This document shows, piece after piece, positions 9,129-19,607 of a DNA stretch of 64,000 nucleotides; within the stretch, counting starts at the first letter, position 1, and every line of letters starts with the position of its first letter. The translations under genes were made by a program, and so were the position numbers. The notes beneath the pieces are model-generated. The model made no database searches, was not told the origin of the DNA, and was given only the letters and a program-made list of their open reading frames with translations. The stretch comes from Anaerolineales bacterium (GTDB lineage Bacteria > Chloroflexota > Anaerolineae > Anaerolineales > Villigracilaceae): NCBI GenBank assembly GCA_014379595.1, contig JACMLM010000034.1, positions 106,608 to 170,607 on the forward strand. The letters run 5' to 3'.

Positions 9129-11451
9129 AGCTACTTCTGATACACCGATCTCTGAACCACAAAATCGTTCAACAAACGCGCTCGTGCTCTTTTTGCTTTT
9201 TGTGCTGCCCATGCCGTTTTGTTTGTTCATCTATCATTTCATTGTGTGGTCAACTGAACAAACGGCGATCACTTCTTTGAGCTTAAAGTCTGTTGCATGG
9301 GCTGGACCAATCGGTTTGCTTGTTCAAGCCATTGTAATGACAGGTATTACGGCAGCATTATGGCGTTTTACCAAAGATGACCGCTTCAAGCCAGTATATG
9401 CAGGCTTATTCGGTGCGGCTGTGATGGCCTTCCCTGCGTTGCTTTTGCGTGCGCTTGGCCCAAATAATGATCAGCTTGGTTCCATTGCACAATTCATTCT
9501 TTGTTTAATCGGCGCAGGAGTCGTGATCTGGCTTCGTAAAAATAAAATTGAATGGGATCGCGTTTCCTTACCATTTGGTCTTGTCATTGCGGCTATTGGC
9601 TTTGCACCGTTTGCGATCTATGGTTCGTTTGGTTCATTTGGTGATGCGTTCTTAAGTCTGTTGGCGAGCATGTCATTTGGTTTGCTTGCCGCCACATTGA
9701 TTGGATCTACAACAGGTAATTTGTTTTTAGATGGTGTTGGCATCGGCGGAGTGCTTGCATTGCTTGGCTCTGCCATAGGGTACGATGGCTCACAATTACT
9801 TCTGCTTGCCATTCTTCCATCATTTGCGTTTGCGATTTCTGCCGTCATGCCATCCAAACTTGCAGCAGGCGCGGCCACGTCATTACTTGCATTTGCAGGC
9901 TTTGCACTTTTTGACCCAACTGAGTTGACGATTGTTTTGGGCGATATTCTTGGTGTGGCTACGAAAGCAAGCGGCATCGTAATTCTTATCGGGCTGGGAA
10001 CAAGTATCATTGCGCTGGTCATGCGTTTCGCAACAGCATCAGGCTACAGTCAAAGTGCGAAGCGGGCGGTTGGCTGGGCAGGAGTTGGAGTCACATGGCT
10101 GGTTGTCATCACATTATTTTTTATGTTTGGCAATCCAGGAAATTATAGCGACCGCCTCTTTGTCATTCTGAAGGATCAAGCGGATATTTCTGATGTTGCG
10201 AGTATCGAAGACCGCGATGAAAGATTAACTGCAGCTTACGAACAATTAACCGAACATGCTAATGAAACGCAGGCTGATCTACGGAATTTCTTTGATAAAG
10301 TTGGTGTTGAATACACTCCATATTATTTGGAAAATGCGATTGAAGTTCGCGGTGGAACTTTGGTGCGATTCTATTTGATGACCCGCTCCGAAGTAGACCG
10401 AGTCATTCCAAGCCCGCGCCTGCGTGCTGTTCCTGCTGATGAACCTTCGCTGGGATATATTACCGAAGCAAGTGATGAAGTGCAATGGAATATCTCAATG
10501 ATCGGCGCAGATAAAGTATGGAATGAATTTAATGTGCAAGGTGAAGGCATTGTGGTGGGGCAATCTGATTCTGGTGTGGATGGGAATCATCCTGCTATCC
10601 ATGATCGATATCGCGGCGTGACTCAAGGTGATGATTACAACTGGTTCGATCCATGGGATGGAACGACATCACCCAATGATGAAGGCGGACATGGCACACA
10701 TACAACGGGAACGATTCTCGGTGCAGATGGGATCGGTGTAGCGCCAAAAGCGCAATGGATTGGTTGTGTGAATCTTGATAGAAATCTTGCCAACCCTGCA
10801 TTGTATTTGGATTGTATGCAATTCATGCTTGCGCCGTTTCCGCATGGTGGTGATCCATTAAAAGATGGTGACCCGACCAAAGCTGCGCATGTGATGAACA
10901 ATTCATGGGGCTGCCCCTCGATTGAAGGTTGTGACCCGAATGCATTGTTGTCTGCGGTGGATAATTTAAGATATGCAGGTATCTTTGTGGTCGTATCCAC
11001 TGGCAATGACGGACCGAGTTGTGAGACCGTTGAATCGCCATTGTCTTTATATGATTCTGTTTTTTCGGTTGGCGCCGTTGACCAATTTGGTGATATGGCT
11101 CAATTCAGCAGCCGCGGCCCCGTTATCGCAGATGGTTCTGGAAGAAACAAACCCGACATCGTTGCACCTGGCGTGGATATTCTTTCATCATTACCAGGCG
11201 GTACATATGGCGCCAACAGCGGAACATCCATGGCTGGGCCTCATGTTGTAGGAGTGGTGGCATTGATCTGGTCTGCTCAACCCGATTTGATCGGTGATAT
11301 TGATGCAACTGAACAACTCATCATTGATACAGCACAGCCTTATACAGGTGACACATCACTCGGTTGCTTCACTGGCGACACTCCGAGCAATGCGTATGGT
11401 TATGGTGTTGTGGATGTATATGAAGCCGTGAAGAAAGCGTTAGGGAAATAA
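9121..11451 (+). CDS. Membrane-embedded subtilisin-like serine protease (S8)
   Basis: 776 residues from ATG 9121 (GAAGGAG upstream), inside the end of the preceding gene. The first ~340 residues form about ten hydrophobic helices. A short region (about 365-445) looks like an S8 propeptide/I9-type inhibitor domain. The catalytic domain follows with the complete triad: Asp483 in QSDSGVDGNHP, His524 in GGHGTHTTG and Ser703 in SGTSMAGPHV. Typical bacterial subtilisins are secreted with a signal peptide; here the protease is tethered to a polytopic membrane domain, presumably facing outside. Overlap with the YczE-like gene suggests cooperation. Substrate unknown. Confidence 0.9.
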   Translation: MTEATSDTPISEPQNRSTNALVLFLLFVLPMPFCLFIYHFIVWSTEQTAITSLSLKSVAWAGPIGLLVQAIVMTGITAALWRFTKDDRFKPVYAGLFGAAVMAFPALLLRALGPNNDQLGSIAQFILCLIGAGVVIWLRKNKIEWDRVSLPFGLVIAAIGFAPFAIYGSFGSFGDAFLSLLASMSFGLLAATLIGSTTGNLFLDGVGIGGVLALLGSAIGYDGSQLLLLAILPSFAFAISAVMPSKLAAGAATSLLAFAGFALFDPTELTIVLGDILGVATKASGIVILIGLGTSIIALVMRFATASGYSQSAKRAVGWAGVGVTWLVVITLFFMFGNPGNYSDRLFVILKDQADISDVASIEDRDERLTAAYEQLTEHANETQADLRNFFDKVGVEYTPYYLENAIEVRGGTLVRFYLMTRSEVDRVIPSPRLRAVPADEPSLGYITEASDEVQWNISMIGADKVWNEFNVQGEGIVVGQSDSGVDGNHPAIHDRYRGVTQGDDYNWFDPWDGTTSPNDEGGHGTHTTGTILGADGIGVAPKAQWIGCVNLDRNLANPALYLDCMQFMLAPFPHGGDPLKDGDPTKAAHVMNNSWGCPSIEGCDPNALLSAVDNLRYAGIFVVVSTGNDGPSCETVESPLSLYDSVFSVGAVDQFGDMAQFSSRGPVIADGSGRNKPDIVAPGVDILSSLPGGTYGANSGTSMAGPHVVGVVALIWSAQPDLIGDIDATEQLIIDTAQPYTGDTSLGCFTGDTPSNAYGYGVVDVYEAVKKALGK

Positions 11452-11452
11452 A

Positions 11453-11758
11453 ATGATTTCAAGAATGTGGCATGGCCGAGTTCCAACCTCAAAGGCGAAG
11501 GCTTATCGAGAATTCCTCAATTCTCGTGCAATTCCAGATTATCAGTCTGTAGCTGGCAATATCAGCGTTCATATCCTTGAACGAAATGAAGGTGATATTA
11601 CTCACTTCATCACGCTTACATTTTGGGAGACTCTGGAATCGATCAAAGCATTCGCAGGGGAAGATGCTGAATTAGCAAAATATTACGATGAAGATAAAGA
11701 CTTTCTGCTTGAGTTTGAGCCATTTGTCGTGCATTACGAAGTAGTAGGACAATCTTAA
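11453..11758 (+). CDS. Small antibiotic-biosynthesis-monooxygenase (ABM) fold protein
   Basis: 101 residues, a single ferredoxin-like ABM domain: N-terminal MISRMWHGRVPTSKAKAYREF, and a central THFITLTFWETLESIKAFAG typical of these dimeric alpha/beta barrels. Family members include quinol or haem monooxygenases and many proteins without known catalysis. Begins one base after the protease stop, so it is in the same transcription unit. It lacks residues that would point to haem degradation. Confidence 0.7.
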   Translation: MISRMWHGRVPTSKAKAYREFLNSRAIPDYQSVAGNISVHILERNEGDITHFITLTFWETLESIKAFAGEDAELAKYYDEDKDFLLEFEPFVVHYEVVGQS

Positions 11759-11796
11759 CAAGAAGTAATTTCCGCATGTTTTTGCGTGGAGGAGAT

Positions 11797-12225
11797 ATGA
11801 AAAAAATATTCATCACCTTGATTTCCATCTTGTCATTGGCAGGTGCAATGCTGGCATGTAGTGCGTCTTCGACACCAACGCCTGCACCGATCCCTCCAGA
11901 ACCGCCAACTCCACCATTTGTGGGAATGTGGATGAGTGAAACGGAAACGCTTGTCTTTACCAAAACGAATCTATATCGCGTAGAGTCAAATTCTGGAACA
12001 AGCCAGGCCACTGAGCAATTTGCAGTGATCATTGCGCACGATGCGATTCACCAACGCATCACAGTACAGACCCAATGGGTCAAAGCAAATGGTATCTCTG
12101 TAGGCTTTGACTCGCCCATCTACTCCCTGTCCTATAAAATTGAAGGCGACGTTCTGCAAATTGGATTGGGCACAGCAAATGAATTCACGACCGAGCTTTC
12201 CCCGACGGCCTATTACCGAAAATAA
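11797..12225 (+). CDS. Lipoprotein of unknown function
   Basis: 142 residues from the ATG at 11797 (GGAGGAG six bases upstream). The N-terminus is a lipoprotein signal peptide, MKKIFITLISILSLAGAM then LAC, with lipidated Cys21. A Pro/Thr-rich spacer (residues 24-42) leads to a beta-rich domain beginning FVGMWMSETETLVF, reminiscent of lipocalin-like or copper-resistance-type small barrels. No family could be named. It is co-directional with its neighbours and probably in the same unit. Confidence 0.7.
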   Translation: MKKIFITLISILSLAGAMLACSASSTPTPAPIPPEPPTPPFVGMWMSETETLVFTKTNLYRVESNSGTSQATEQFAVIIAHDAIHQRITVQTQWVKANGISVGFDSPIYSLSYKIEGDVLQIGLGTANEFTTELSPTAYYRK

Positions 12226-12231
12226 TATCTT

Positions 12232-12834
12232 ATGTGGATCTATCTCCTTCAAGGCATTGGCTATGGCTTCGCAGCTTCATCGCAGCCTGGACCTTTACAA
12301 ACTTATCTTATTTCTCAAACTCTTACCCGTGGTTGGAAGCAAACACTCCCAGCAGTATTGGCACCGCTTATCAGTGATGGGCCTATTGTCATGATCTGTT
12401 TGTTCGTTTTGAGTCAGGTACCTATATGGCTGCAAAGAGGTCTGTATATTGTTGGGGGATTATTTGTTTTATACCTGGCTTATGGTACTTATAAATCATG
12501 GAAAAGCTTTGATCCTTATACAGTTGCGATAGCAACGGATCAGCCAAACGTATTTAGAACTGCATTATTGAATTTCTTAAATCCTGGTCCCTATCTTTTT
12601 TGGTCTCTTATCTCTGGCCCGATCTTGATCAAAGGCTGGCGTGAGGCACCTGTATATGGAATTAGCTTCCTGCTGGGTTTTTACATAACCTTGATTGCTG
12701 GTTATGCTCTGACTGTCATTATCTTTGGCCTCGCACAAAAACTTGGACCCAAAGTCAACCACGCCATGTTAGGAATTTCAGCGGTCGCGTTATTAGGGTT
12801 TGGTGTATATCAATTATGGCTGGGAATTTTCTGA
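12232..12834 (+). CDS. LysE/RhtB family exporter
   Basis: 200 residues, six hydrophobic helices. The conserved SQPGPLQTYLISQTLTRGWK near the N-terminus and NFLNPGPYLFW in the middle are the LysE-family PGP motifs. Such proteins export amino acids or similar small molecules by secondary transport. It starts 6 bp after the lipoprotein stop. No regulator or biosynthetic gene nearby hints at the substrate. Confidence 0.85.
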   Translation: MWIYLLQGIGYGFAASSQPGPLQTYLISQTLTRGWKQTLPAVLAPLISDGPIVMICLFVLSQVPIWLQRGLYIVGGLFVLYLAYGTYKSWKSFDPYTVAIATDQPNVFRTALLNFLNPGPYLFWSLISGPILIKGWREAPVYGISFLLGFYITLIAGYALTVIIFGLAQKLGPKVNHAMLGISAVALLGFGVYQLWLGIF

Positions 12835-13117
12835 TGTCTTCTTGGAGAAGACTTTGATTGCGAACAGTTTTTAGGGAAACCCGATCCCTTTGAGTGAGTT
12901 GGAATTGACAGATGTTTTAGAAAAGTCACTCTAAAAAATAAACCCCATCTTATCTTTTCATTGCGTAGGACTTGAGCTTAGAGCCTAGCTAGGTTCGGCT
13001 CAATTCCTAGCGGGATACATTTTGGCCTAACGGCTTGCGCTACCCGCTGGTGGGCGGCGAGATGACTACAAACAACGAATCCAAGATATTTGCACAAGAC
13101 TACATTTAATACATGGA
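12835..13117. other. Intergenic boundary left of the Prr island
   Basis: 283 bp without a gene. It holds a small hairpin after lysE (AGGGA/TCCCT near 12875-12895), a palindrome-rich stretch with CCTAGCTAGG near 12980-13000, and GCCTAAC at 13024-13030, which on the minus strand is GTTAGGC, the same heptamer as at 19770-19776 on the far side of the island. An inverted repeat ATTTAAT/ATTAAAT spans the hsdR stop codon. Confidence 0.5.
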
Positions 13118-16100
13118 TTAAATCTGCCCGCCCACGCCTTTAAACTTCTCAACAAAAGCGGCGATCTTTTGAAAAACGGTTTGTTTTTTGCTTAAGTATT
13201 GCGGATTAAGTGGACTCATTTTGGGCAGAATCGCATTGAGTTCTGTGCCGTTTTCACTAGCATATTCACGCTTTAATGATGCAATGATATAACGCTTAGC
13301 TGCTTCTGCATTTAGGTTTTCATCATTAATTAATTCGTTTGCTTCACGTTGTTGCTCCGCTTGAGCAAAGGTAAAGAAAGCATCAATAATACTGGCTTTG
13401 TCAAGAATGTTGTCCAAGTTGGTTAGGTTAATAAAATCAACCATCAAACTCTCTTTGGCACGGTTACCAAGGCTGGCGCGAATTAAACGGCGTACTTCTT
13501 CAACCAATGTCACTTTGTCTTTAAGCTTTTTATTGTGTTCGAATATCAATTCCAGAATGTAATCCAGATTAATCTCTTGTGATTTGAGCAGATCCACCTC
13601 AAAAACCACATCATCCCAATCAATGGTGGCGATGTCTGTTTCTGCGCCCGCTTTTTCTCGGCGAAGCCAATCGAGAATATCGTTATAGGTTGAACGGTAA
13701 TCTTGAATAATGCGCTCGGCTGGCACCTTAATCGTTTGCATAGCCGCTAAGTCGTCATCGTTTAAATAGTGCTTAGCTTTAAACGCCTCTACAGCTATAG
13801 GATCGGTCATATCTAAGCCTTGTAAGGCTTTTAACCCAGCAAATTCGTCGTAGTTTTGCAAAACATTCTCAACACGCAAATATTCGCCAAATAATTTAGC
13901 GAACTCTTTTTTATCTTGTTCTCTAACAATTTCATCAGGGTTGGGAAAGCGTTGTTGTAACTCTGCCACCACAACCAAATAACCACGCCGTGCTTCACCC
14001 GTCGCTACATCGGTAAAGCCTTCCATGTATTCTTTGTAGCTTTTTTCCAGCACCACGTTTTTGGTGTTCTTGTCACCAAATAAAGTAATGGCATCAATTG
14101 TCGCTTGTTCTAAATCGCGGAAGGTGACTATATTGCCAAACGTTTTTGTCGCATCATAAATGCGGTTTGTGCGTGAATAGGCTTGGATCAAGCCGTGGTA
14201 GCGCAGGTTTTTATCCACGAACAAGGTGTTTAAAGTGGGTGCATCAAAGCCTGTTAAAAACATACCCACTACAATCAGCAAATCAACTTCTTGATTGATG
14301 ACTCGCTTGGCAAAGTCGCGGTAATAGTTTTGAAATTCATTGCTATCAACGCCATAATTGGTTTTAAACATCGCGTTATAGTCATCAATTGCCGCACTTA
14401 AAAATTCTTTCGCACTGCTATTCATTGCCGTGAGTTCAAAACTTTCATCAGGAATTTCCCCTGCCGCATCTTGTTCTTCATTGGCCGCAAAAGAGAAGAT
14501 GGTGGCAATCTTAAGCGGCTTGTTACTGTCTTTCTGCAAATGCTTAAACGATTCATAGTACAGTTTGGCTGCATCCACACTGCTCACAGCAAACATGGCA
14601 TTAAAGCCTTTGCCACCCGCCTGTAAACGATGGGTTTTTTGTTTGAAGTTATTCAAGATGTACTGCGAAATTTCTCGAATGCGGTCGGGATGCAATAGCG
14701 CTTGTTTGTTTTCTGCCGCCGTGAGTTTTTTCTCGTCTAGTTCCGTTTCAATCGTCTTAAATTGCGGGCGCACATCGTTGTAGTCCACTTTGAATTTCAA
14801 CACTTTTTCATCGCGAATGGCGTCGGTAATCACATAAGAATGCAATTCACGCCCAAACACGCTGGCAGTGGTATCTGCGCCCAAGGCATTTTGTGGAAAA
14901 ATTGGAGTACCCGTAAAGCCAAACTGGTAGAATTTTTTGAATTTTTTCTTTAGGTTTTGTTGTGCCTCACCAAATTGGGAACGGTGCGCCTCATCAAAAA
15001 TAAATACCACTTGCTTGTTGTAGATGGGCAAGTCGCCTTCACTTTTCATTAAGTTATTCAATTTTTGAATTGTGGTAACAATGATTTTATTGTCATCTTT
15101 ATCAAGGTTGCGCTTTAACCCTGCGGTGCTGTCTGAACCATTGACGCTATCGGGCGAAAAGCGTTGATATTCTTTCATGGTTTGATAGTCGAGGTCTTTA
15201 CGGTCAACCACAAAAAAGACTTTATCAATAAATTCTAGCTCGGTCGCCAGGCGTGCCGCTTTAAAGCTGGTTAAGGTTTTGCCTGAGCCTGTGGTATGCC
15301 AAATATAGCCGCCGCCTTCGGTGGTGTTCCATTTTTTTGCTTGATAAGCGCTGTTTATTTTCCATAAAATGCGCTCGGTCGCGGCAATTTGGTAGGGGCG
15401 CATGACTAATAAGGTGTCATTAACGTCAAACACTGAATAGTTGAACAGCACATTCAACAAGGTGTTTTTCTGAAAAAACGTGGCAGTAAAATCTTTTAAG
15501 TCTTTTATTAAGCTGTTATCTGACTTTGCCCAATTCATGGTGAAATCAAAACTGTTTTTGTCACGCTTGGTGGTATTGGCAAAGTAACGGCTATCTGTTC
15601 CGTTTGAAATCACGAAAAGCTGCAAATATTTAAACAGTGAGTTGTCTGTATTAAAACTTTCTTTGCTGTAGCGGTGCACCTGGTTAAAGGCTTCGCGAAT
15701 GGCCACCCCCCGTTTTTTGAGCTCGATTTGTACCAATGGCAAACCATTCACCAAAATGGTGATATCGTAGCGATTGGCCTGCGTACCTTTTTGTTCAAAC
15801 TGTTTAATTACCTGAACTTTATTGCGAGCAATTTTTTGCTTATCCAATAGATAGATGTTTTGGATGTGCCCATCATCAAAGACAAAATCGTGGATATAGT
15901 CGTCATGAATTTTGCGCGTTTTATCGATACTGTTATCGCTGGGCTTATCTAAATAAGATTCAACAAAACGTTGCCATTCGCCATCCAAAAACTGCACATG
16001 ATTTAGCGCTTGCAACTGCACCCGCACGTTTGCCAGCATTTTGTCGAGGGTGTTTAAATCGGGCAGGTATTCATAGCCTTGGTTTTGTAGATCGGTGATG

Positions 16101-16216
16101 AACTCAGCCTCTAAAGCGTATTCGCTTTGATAGGCTTCATTGATCTGCCAACTCTTGGTGTATTTATCCAGCACGATAAAGTTATTCGATTCTGCAATGG
16201 GTTTGTATTCAATCAT
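13118..16216 (-). CDS. hsdR: Type I restriction enzyme, R (helicase/endonuclease) subunit; PrrD-like
   Basis: 1032 residues, normal length for a type IC HsdR. The N-terminal nuclease domain has the PD-(D/E)xK end motif in QIELKKRG near residue 165. The SF2 motor follows: Walker A HTTGSGKT near 311, DEAH in [12 protein letters not shown] near 408, and motif [11 protein letters not shown]. This subunit translocates DNA and cuts it when the recognition site is unmethylated. It is the last gene of the hsdM-hsdS-prrC-hsdR unit, starting 28 bp after prrC. All active-site motifs look intact, so the enzyme should be functional. Confidence 0.97.
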   Translation of the reverse strand: MIEYKPIAESNNFIVLDKYTKSWQINEAYQSEYALEAEFITDLQNQGYEYLPDLNTLDKMLANVRVQLQALNHVQFLDGEWQRFVESYLDKPSDNSIDKTRKIHDDYIHDFVFDDGHIQNIYLLDKQKIARNKVQVIKQFEQKGTQANRYDITILVNGLPLVQIELKKRGVAIREAFNQVHRYSKESFNTDNSLFKYLQLFVISNGTDSRYFANTTKRDKNSFDFTMNWAKSDNSLIKDLKDFTATFFQKNTLLNVLFNYSVFDVNDTLLVMRPYQIAATERILWKINSAYQAKKWNTTEGGGYIWHTTGSGKTLTSFKAARLATELEFIDKVFFVVDRKDLDYQTMKEYQRFSPDSVNGSDSTAGLKRNLDKDDNKIIVTTIQKLNNLMKSEGDLPIYNKQVVFIFDEAHRSQFGEAQQNLKKKFKKFYQFGFTGTPIFPQNALGADTTASVFGRELHSYVITDAIRDEKVLKFKVDYNDVRPQFKTIETELDEKKLTAAENKQALLHPDRIREISQYILNNFKQKTHRLQAGGKGFNAMFAVSSVDAAKLYYESFKHLQKDSNKPLKIATIFSFAANEEQDAAGEIPDESFELTAMNSSAKEFLSAAIDDYNAMFKTNYGVDSNEFQNYYRDFAKRVINQEVDLLIVVGMFLTGFDAPTLNTLFVDKNLRYHGLIQAYSRTNRIYDATKTFGNIVTFRDLEQATIDAITLFGDKNTKNVVLEKSYKEYMEGFTDVATGEARRGYLVVVAELQQRFPNPDEIVREQDKKEFAKLFGEYLRVENVLQNYDEFAGLKALQGLDMTDPIAVEAFKAKHYLNDDDLAAMQTIKVPAERIIQDYRSTYNDILDWLRREKAGAETDIATIDWDDVVFEVDLLKSQEINLDYILELIFEHNKKLKDKVTLVEEVRRLIRASLGNRAKESLMVDFINLTNLDNILDKASIIDAFFTFAQAEQQREANELINDENLNAEAAKRYIIASLKREYASENGTELNAILPKMSPLNPQYLSKKQTVFQKIAAFVEKFKGVGGQI

Positions 16217-16244
16217 ATATTTACCTTCGAATAATGTCTTTTAC

Positions 16245-17411
16245 TTAGCGAACGCTCGACTTGAAACGATACGTTTCATTAATTTGTCTCACCAGGTAGC
16301 TCAAAACACGCTTATCCTCTTCTGTAAGCTCAGTCACTTCTTCACCAGCCTGTTTAGAGTGACTAGAGATATTAATTATTCTTGTCTCATAAGGATTAGG
16401 CTTTCCATCACCTGTTGTCGGTAATAGGTTTCCCCAATTTTCATAACCGAGAAATGTGGAGGTTTTTTCTAAAATGTTTCTGAGAAAATTAAAGTGGTAC
16501 TTATGCAACTGACCTGTCTCAATCGCTTTTTCAAGTTCTGCTTTGAGATAAAGATGATACGAAAACGGTGAATCATTCTTTGGTTGGGGGACTAAATCAT
16601 ATTCCCCATTATCATGTTTATTCAGAAGATATTTTTTAAATTTAACGTCCTTGAACTCATTGTGCAGCACATTATAAAAAAGCGGGTTATGTGTGGTGAT
16701 AATAAATTTAAGTTCTGAACGACTGGATTTAATCAGTTGCGCCAAGTCCACCGCTAATTCAATCAAATGATTTTCATCTAAGGAGCTAACAGGGTCGTCA
16801 ATAAATACATATTCCAACTGATTAAACTGATCTGTTTCCCGCTCACTGGGTTCGGCGACATTCAACACAGCAATCACTTGCACAAGCAGACTATAAAATA
16901 CACTCCAAATAAAGTTGCTCTCTTCACCCTTTGAAATTTTGATATTTTCGGTTTGTTCTTCATTGCCCCGTTCAAAGGAGAATGTGACTTCAGAGAAATC
17001 TGGACTAAAACGCGGCGTTAACTTTTCATCAGTATAGCGCTGAAAATGAGCAATAATGTTTTGATCTTGCCCCTGGTCTTGGAGCACCCATTCTGTAAAA
17101 GAGTTAGACTGGATTTTTAATTTCGGCTCGGTATCACGCTCTAAATCATTATCCCAATAGAACAAATCTTCCGTAAACGCATTGTAATAGAGGATTTTTG
17201 TGCGAGCTAACGCTGTTTCTTCTGCTTCTTCATCACTATCGGCTCTCGGTGCGATTAACTGTTTAAATTCCCGTGACAAGCGAGTTTTACCCGTGCCATT
17301 AAACGCAAAGATAAGCTGTACTTTTACACTGGAAATTGTTGCAACTGCTGACCGAGTTCTATGTTCAGCAACTTTTAGTTGCTGTGCAATGTCCGTTAAC
17401 GACTGCCCCAT
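16245..17411 (-). CDS. prrC: PrrC-type anticodon nuclease (tRNA-Lys suicide nuclease)
   Basis: 388 residues from the second ATG (17411), preferred because GAGG lies 6 bp upstream and the protein then begins [12 protein letters not shown] like E. coli PrrC; an upstream ATG (17423) lies inside hsdS. The N-terminal ABC-type ATPase has Walker [11 protein letters not shown], signature [11 protein letters not shown], Walker [16 protein letters not shown] and an H-loop in ITTHNP. The C-terminal nuclease half keeps the Arg-x3-Glu pair in [15 protein letters not shown] (Arg311, Glu315) and the His in ISSHSKQ (His351), the triad known for PrrC. In E. coli the protein is held silent by the type IC enzyme and cleaves tRNA-Lys at the anticodon when a phage peptide inhibits restriction. 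Gene order M-S-prrC-R is the classical prr order. Confidence 0.93.
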   Translation of the reverse strand: MGQSLTDIAQQLKVAEHRTRSAVATISSVKVQLIFAFNGTGKTRLSREFKQLIAPRADSDEEAEETALARTKILYYNAFTEDLFYWDNDLERDTEPKLKIQSNSFTEWVLQDQGQDQNIIAHFQRYTDEKLTPRFSPDFSEVTFSFERGNEEQTENIKISKGEESNFIWSVFYSLLVQVIAVLNVAEPSERETDQFNQLEYVFIDDPVSSLDENHLIELAVDLAQLIKSSRSELKFIITTHNPLFYNVLHNEFKDVKFKKYLLNKHDNGEYDLVPQPKNDSPFSYHLYLKAELEKAIETGQLHKYHFNFLRNILEKTSTFLGYENWGNLLPTTGDGKPNPYETRIINISSHSKQAGEEVTELTEEDKRVLSYLVRQINETYRFKSSVR

Positions 17412-17412
17412 G

Positions 17413-18069
17413 CTATGCCTCATCGTCTACTTTTGGAAAGGTTAACAACTTCTCGCGATAATACTCATATTGTTTTTGCCTTGCTGTGAGTTCGGCTGTG
17501 AGTTCGGCTGTAAGCGCAGTGTATGTGTCCAAAATGCGGACAATTTTAGATTGGATATCACTTGGAGGGACGGGGATTTGGAGTTTTTTAAGCTCACTCA
17601 TAGGCAAGCTGACTACAGGTGAACCAACAATTTTTTTGCTGTATTCTTTTACAATATATTGTGTGTTAAGTAGATAAGAAAGGTATCTTGAATTAATGAC
17701 TTTCTGGTCTGGCTTTATTACATAAACCCCTTCTTTCACATTCCAGTTTTCAGGATTGATTTCAATAACCGCTGTTCGACCTACAGTTCCTGTTCCAGAA
17801 AACAAAATATCTCCAACCTCTAAGTTGGAACGGTTGTTTATGAGTTTTAAAGCACTGTTATTCACCCTATCAGTTTTATCAAGAAATACTATTTTTCCGT
17901 TCTGAATTTCACGAACTGTCACATAAAAATTATTGGCATCCGCTGTATTTAGTTGGAAATTTTTACGCGGATTTAAACCTGTTTTTAAAGACTTTATTAC
18001 TTCCCCCAAAGCCTTCCACTCCACCTCAACGCCTTCAAGCAGTTTCTCCATAAAGCTCAACTTACTCAT
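17413..18069 (-). CDS. hsdS: Half-length type IC specificity subunit HsdS
   Basis: 218 residues, about half the usual ~400. It begins [19 protein letters not shown], the normal type IC HsdS N-terminus, carries one target-recognition domain, then the central conserved helix [20 protein letters not shown] and stops after a short tail (FPKVDDEA). The TAEL repeats are the spacer element whose copy number sets the gap length in EcoR124-type recognition sites. A second recognition domain is absent. Natural and engineered half-subunits are known to dimerise and read symmetrical bipartite sites, so this one is probably active as a homodimer. It overlaps hsdM by 4 bp, and prrC begins just after its stop. 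Confidence 0.9.
   Translation of the reverse strand: MSKLSFMEKLLEGVEVEWKALGEVIKSLKTGLNPRKNFQLNTADANNFYVTVREIQNGKIVFLDKTDRVNNSALKLINNRSNLEVGDILFSGTGTVGRTAVIEINPENWNVKEGVYVIKPDQKVINSRYLSYLLNTQYIVKEYSKKIVGSPVVSLPMSELKKLQIPVPPSDIQSKIVRILDTYTALTAELTAELTARQKQYEYYREKLLTFPKVDDEA
17483..17518 (-). repeat. 12-bp tandem repeat encoding the TAEL spacer of HsdS
   Basis: Two perfect copies of a 12-bp unit (17483-17494, 17495-17506; plus-strand GCTGTGAGTTCG) and a third diverged copy (17507-17518). Gain or loss of a unit keeps frame and would change the spacing of the recognised DNA half-sites. Confidence 0.8.
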
Positions 18070-19607
18070 GCTTCAATCTCCGCCACAATCGCATCAATCT
18101 CGGCGCGTAGCTGGTTGATTTTCGCGACCGTGGTTTTCAGCTCGGCATTCAGCTTGGTAATATCAATCACTTCGCGGGTGTCTTCTGCTTCCATATAGGA
18201 GCTTGCCGATAGGCTGTAATCGTTGGCGGCTATCACATCGTATTCCACCGATTTTGCAAAGTATGCAACATCATCTTTACTATCGAAAGCTTGCATAATT
18301 TGCTTGATGTTTTCATCGGTTAATACGTTGGTATTGGATTGTGGCTTAAATAGCTTACTCGCATCAATAAACTGGATTGTGGTGTCGGTTTTGTGTTTAG
18401 AAAGCACCAGGATATTGACGGAGATTGAGGTGCCAAAAAACAAGTTGGGCGCGAGCGAGATTACGGTTTCGACATAGTTGTTATCTACCAAATATTGGCG
18501 GATTTTCTGCTCCGCGCCGCCCCGGTAAAAAATACCGGGGAAGCAGACAATCGCGGCGCGGCCCTTGCTGGATAAATAACTTAATGCATGCAGCACAAAG
18601 GCAAAGTCGGCTTTGGATTTGGGCGCTAACACGCCTGCGGGGGCAAAGCGTTCATCATTAATCAGGGTTGGGTCGTCGCTGCCAATCCAGGTCACCGAAT
18701 AGGGCGGGTTAGAGACAATGGCATCAAAGGGTTTTTCATCGCCAAAATGCGGATCTAACAGAGTGTTGCCAAGCGCAATATTGAACTTGTCGTAGTTAAT
18801 GTTGTGCAAAAACATATTCATACGCGCAAGGTTATAGGTGGTGTGGTTGATCTCTTGACCAAAAAAGCCATCTTCGATTATATGGGCATCAAAGTGTTTT
18901 TTTGCTTGTAATAATAAGGAGCCTGAGCCTGCTGCTGGGTCGTAAATTTTATTGACGGTTGTTTGCTTGTGCATGGCCAGCTGTGCAATGAGCTTGGATA
19001 CGTGTTGCGGGGTGAAAAATTCGCCACCTGATTTACCTGCGTTGGCTGCATAGTTAGAAATCAAAAACTCGTAGGCATCACCAAACAGGTCGATTTGGTT
19101 TTCTTGGAACTCGCCAAAGCGAAGCCCCGCCACCCCTTTCAGCACGGCGGCTAAACGGGTGTTTTTGTCGGTAACGGTGTTGCCTAGGCGGTTGCTGGTG
19201 GTATCAAAATCGGCAAACAACCCCTTGATATCTTGTTCAGATGGGAAGCCATTGGCCGAGCTTTCAATGGCGGAAAATATAGCAGCTAAGTCGGTGTTCA
19301 GATTGGCGTTGGTATTGGCGTTGGCGGCGATGTTGGCAAATAGCTGGCTGGGGTAGATGAAATACCCTTTGGTTTTAATGGCATCTTCTTTGATTTCTGG
19401 GGTGATGACATCATCGAGAATTGAGGCATAGTGAATGCTTTCATCACCGCCTTCAATGTAAGTAGCAAAGTTTTCGCTAATAAACCGATAGAATAAAGTG
19501 CCTAATACATATTGCTTAAAATCCCAGCCATCAACTGAGCCGCGAACATCATTTGCAATTTGCCAAATTTGGCGTTGTAGTTCAGCGCGTTGTTGGGTAC
19601 TTGTCAT
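18066..19607 (-). CDS. hsdM: Type I DNA N6-adenine methyltransferase, M subunit; PrrA-like
   Basis: 513 residues. The SAM-binding motif is [14 protein letters not shown] near residue 226 and the catalytic motif IV is VSNPPYSV near residue 300 (NPPY, adenine-N6 type). The N-terminal helical region, beginning [18 protein letters not shown], is typical of type IC HsdM. It methylates host sites with HsdS and forms the core that HsdR and PrrC bind. First gene of the four-gene unit; no strong ribosome-binding site precedes its ATG, and no clear promoter was found in the 311 bp upstream. Confidence 0.97.
   Translation of the reverse strand: MTSTQQRAELQRQIWQIANDVRGSVDGWDFKQYVLGTLFYRFISENFATYIEGGDESIHYASILDDVITPEIKEDAIKTKGYFIYPSQLFANIAANANTNANLNTDLAAIFSAIESSANGFPSEQDIKGLFADFDTTSNRLGNTVTDKNTRLAAVLKGVAGLRFGEFQENQIDLFGDAYEFLISNYAANAGKSGGEFFTPQHVSKLIAQLAMHKQTTVNKIYDPAAGSGSLLLQAKKHFDAHIIEDGFFGQEINHTTYNLARMNMFLHNINYDKFNIALGNTLLDPHFGDEKPFDAIVSNPPYSVTWIGSDDPTLINDERFAPAGVLAPKSKADFAFVLHALSYLSSKGRAAIVCFPGIFYRGGAEQKIRQYLVDNNYVETVISLAPNLFFGTSISVNILVLSKHKTDTTIQFIDASKLFKPQSNTNVLTDENIKQIMQAFDSKDDVAYFAKSVEYDVIAANDYSLSASSYMEAEDTREVIDITKLNAELKTTVAKINQLRAEIDAIVAEIEA

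Noticed and set aside
9618..10022. 134-residue minus-strand reading frame inside the membrane subtilase
   Set aside because: Frame shadow of a hydrophobic coding region; no start signals.
17413..17423. prrC start at 17423 inside hsdS
   Set aside because: In frame, but without a ribosome-binding site and extending beyond the conserved PrrC N-terminus; the ATG at 17411 is better on both counts.
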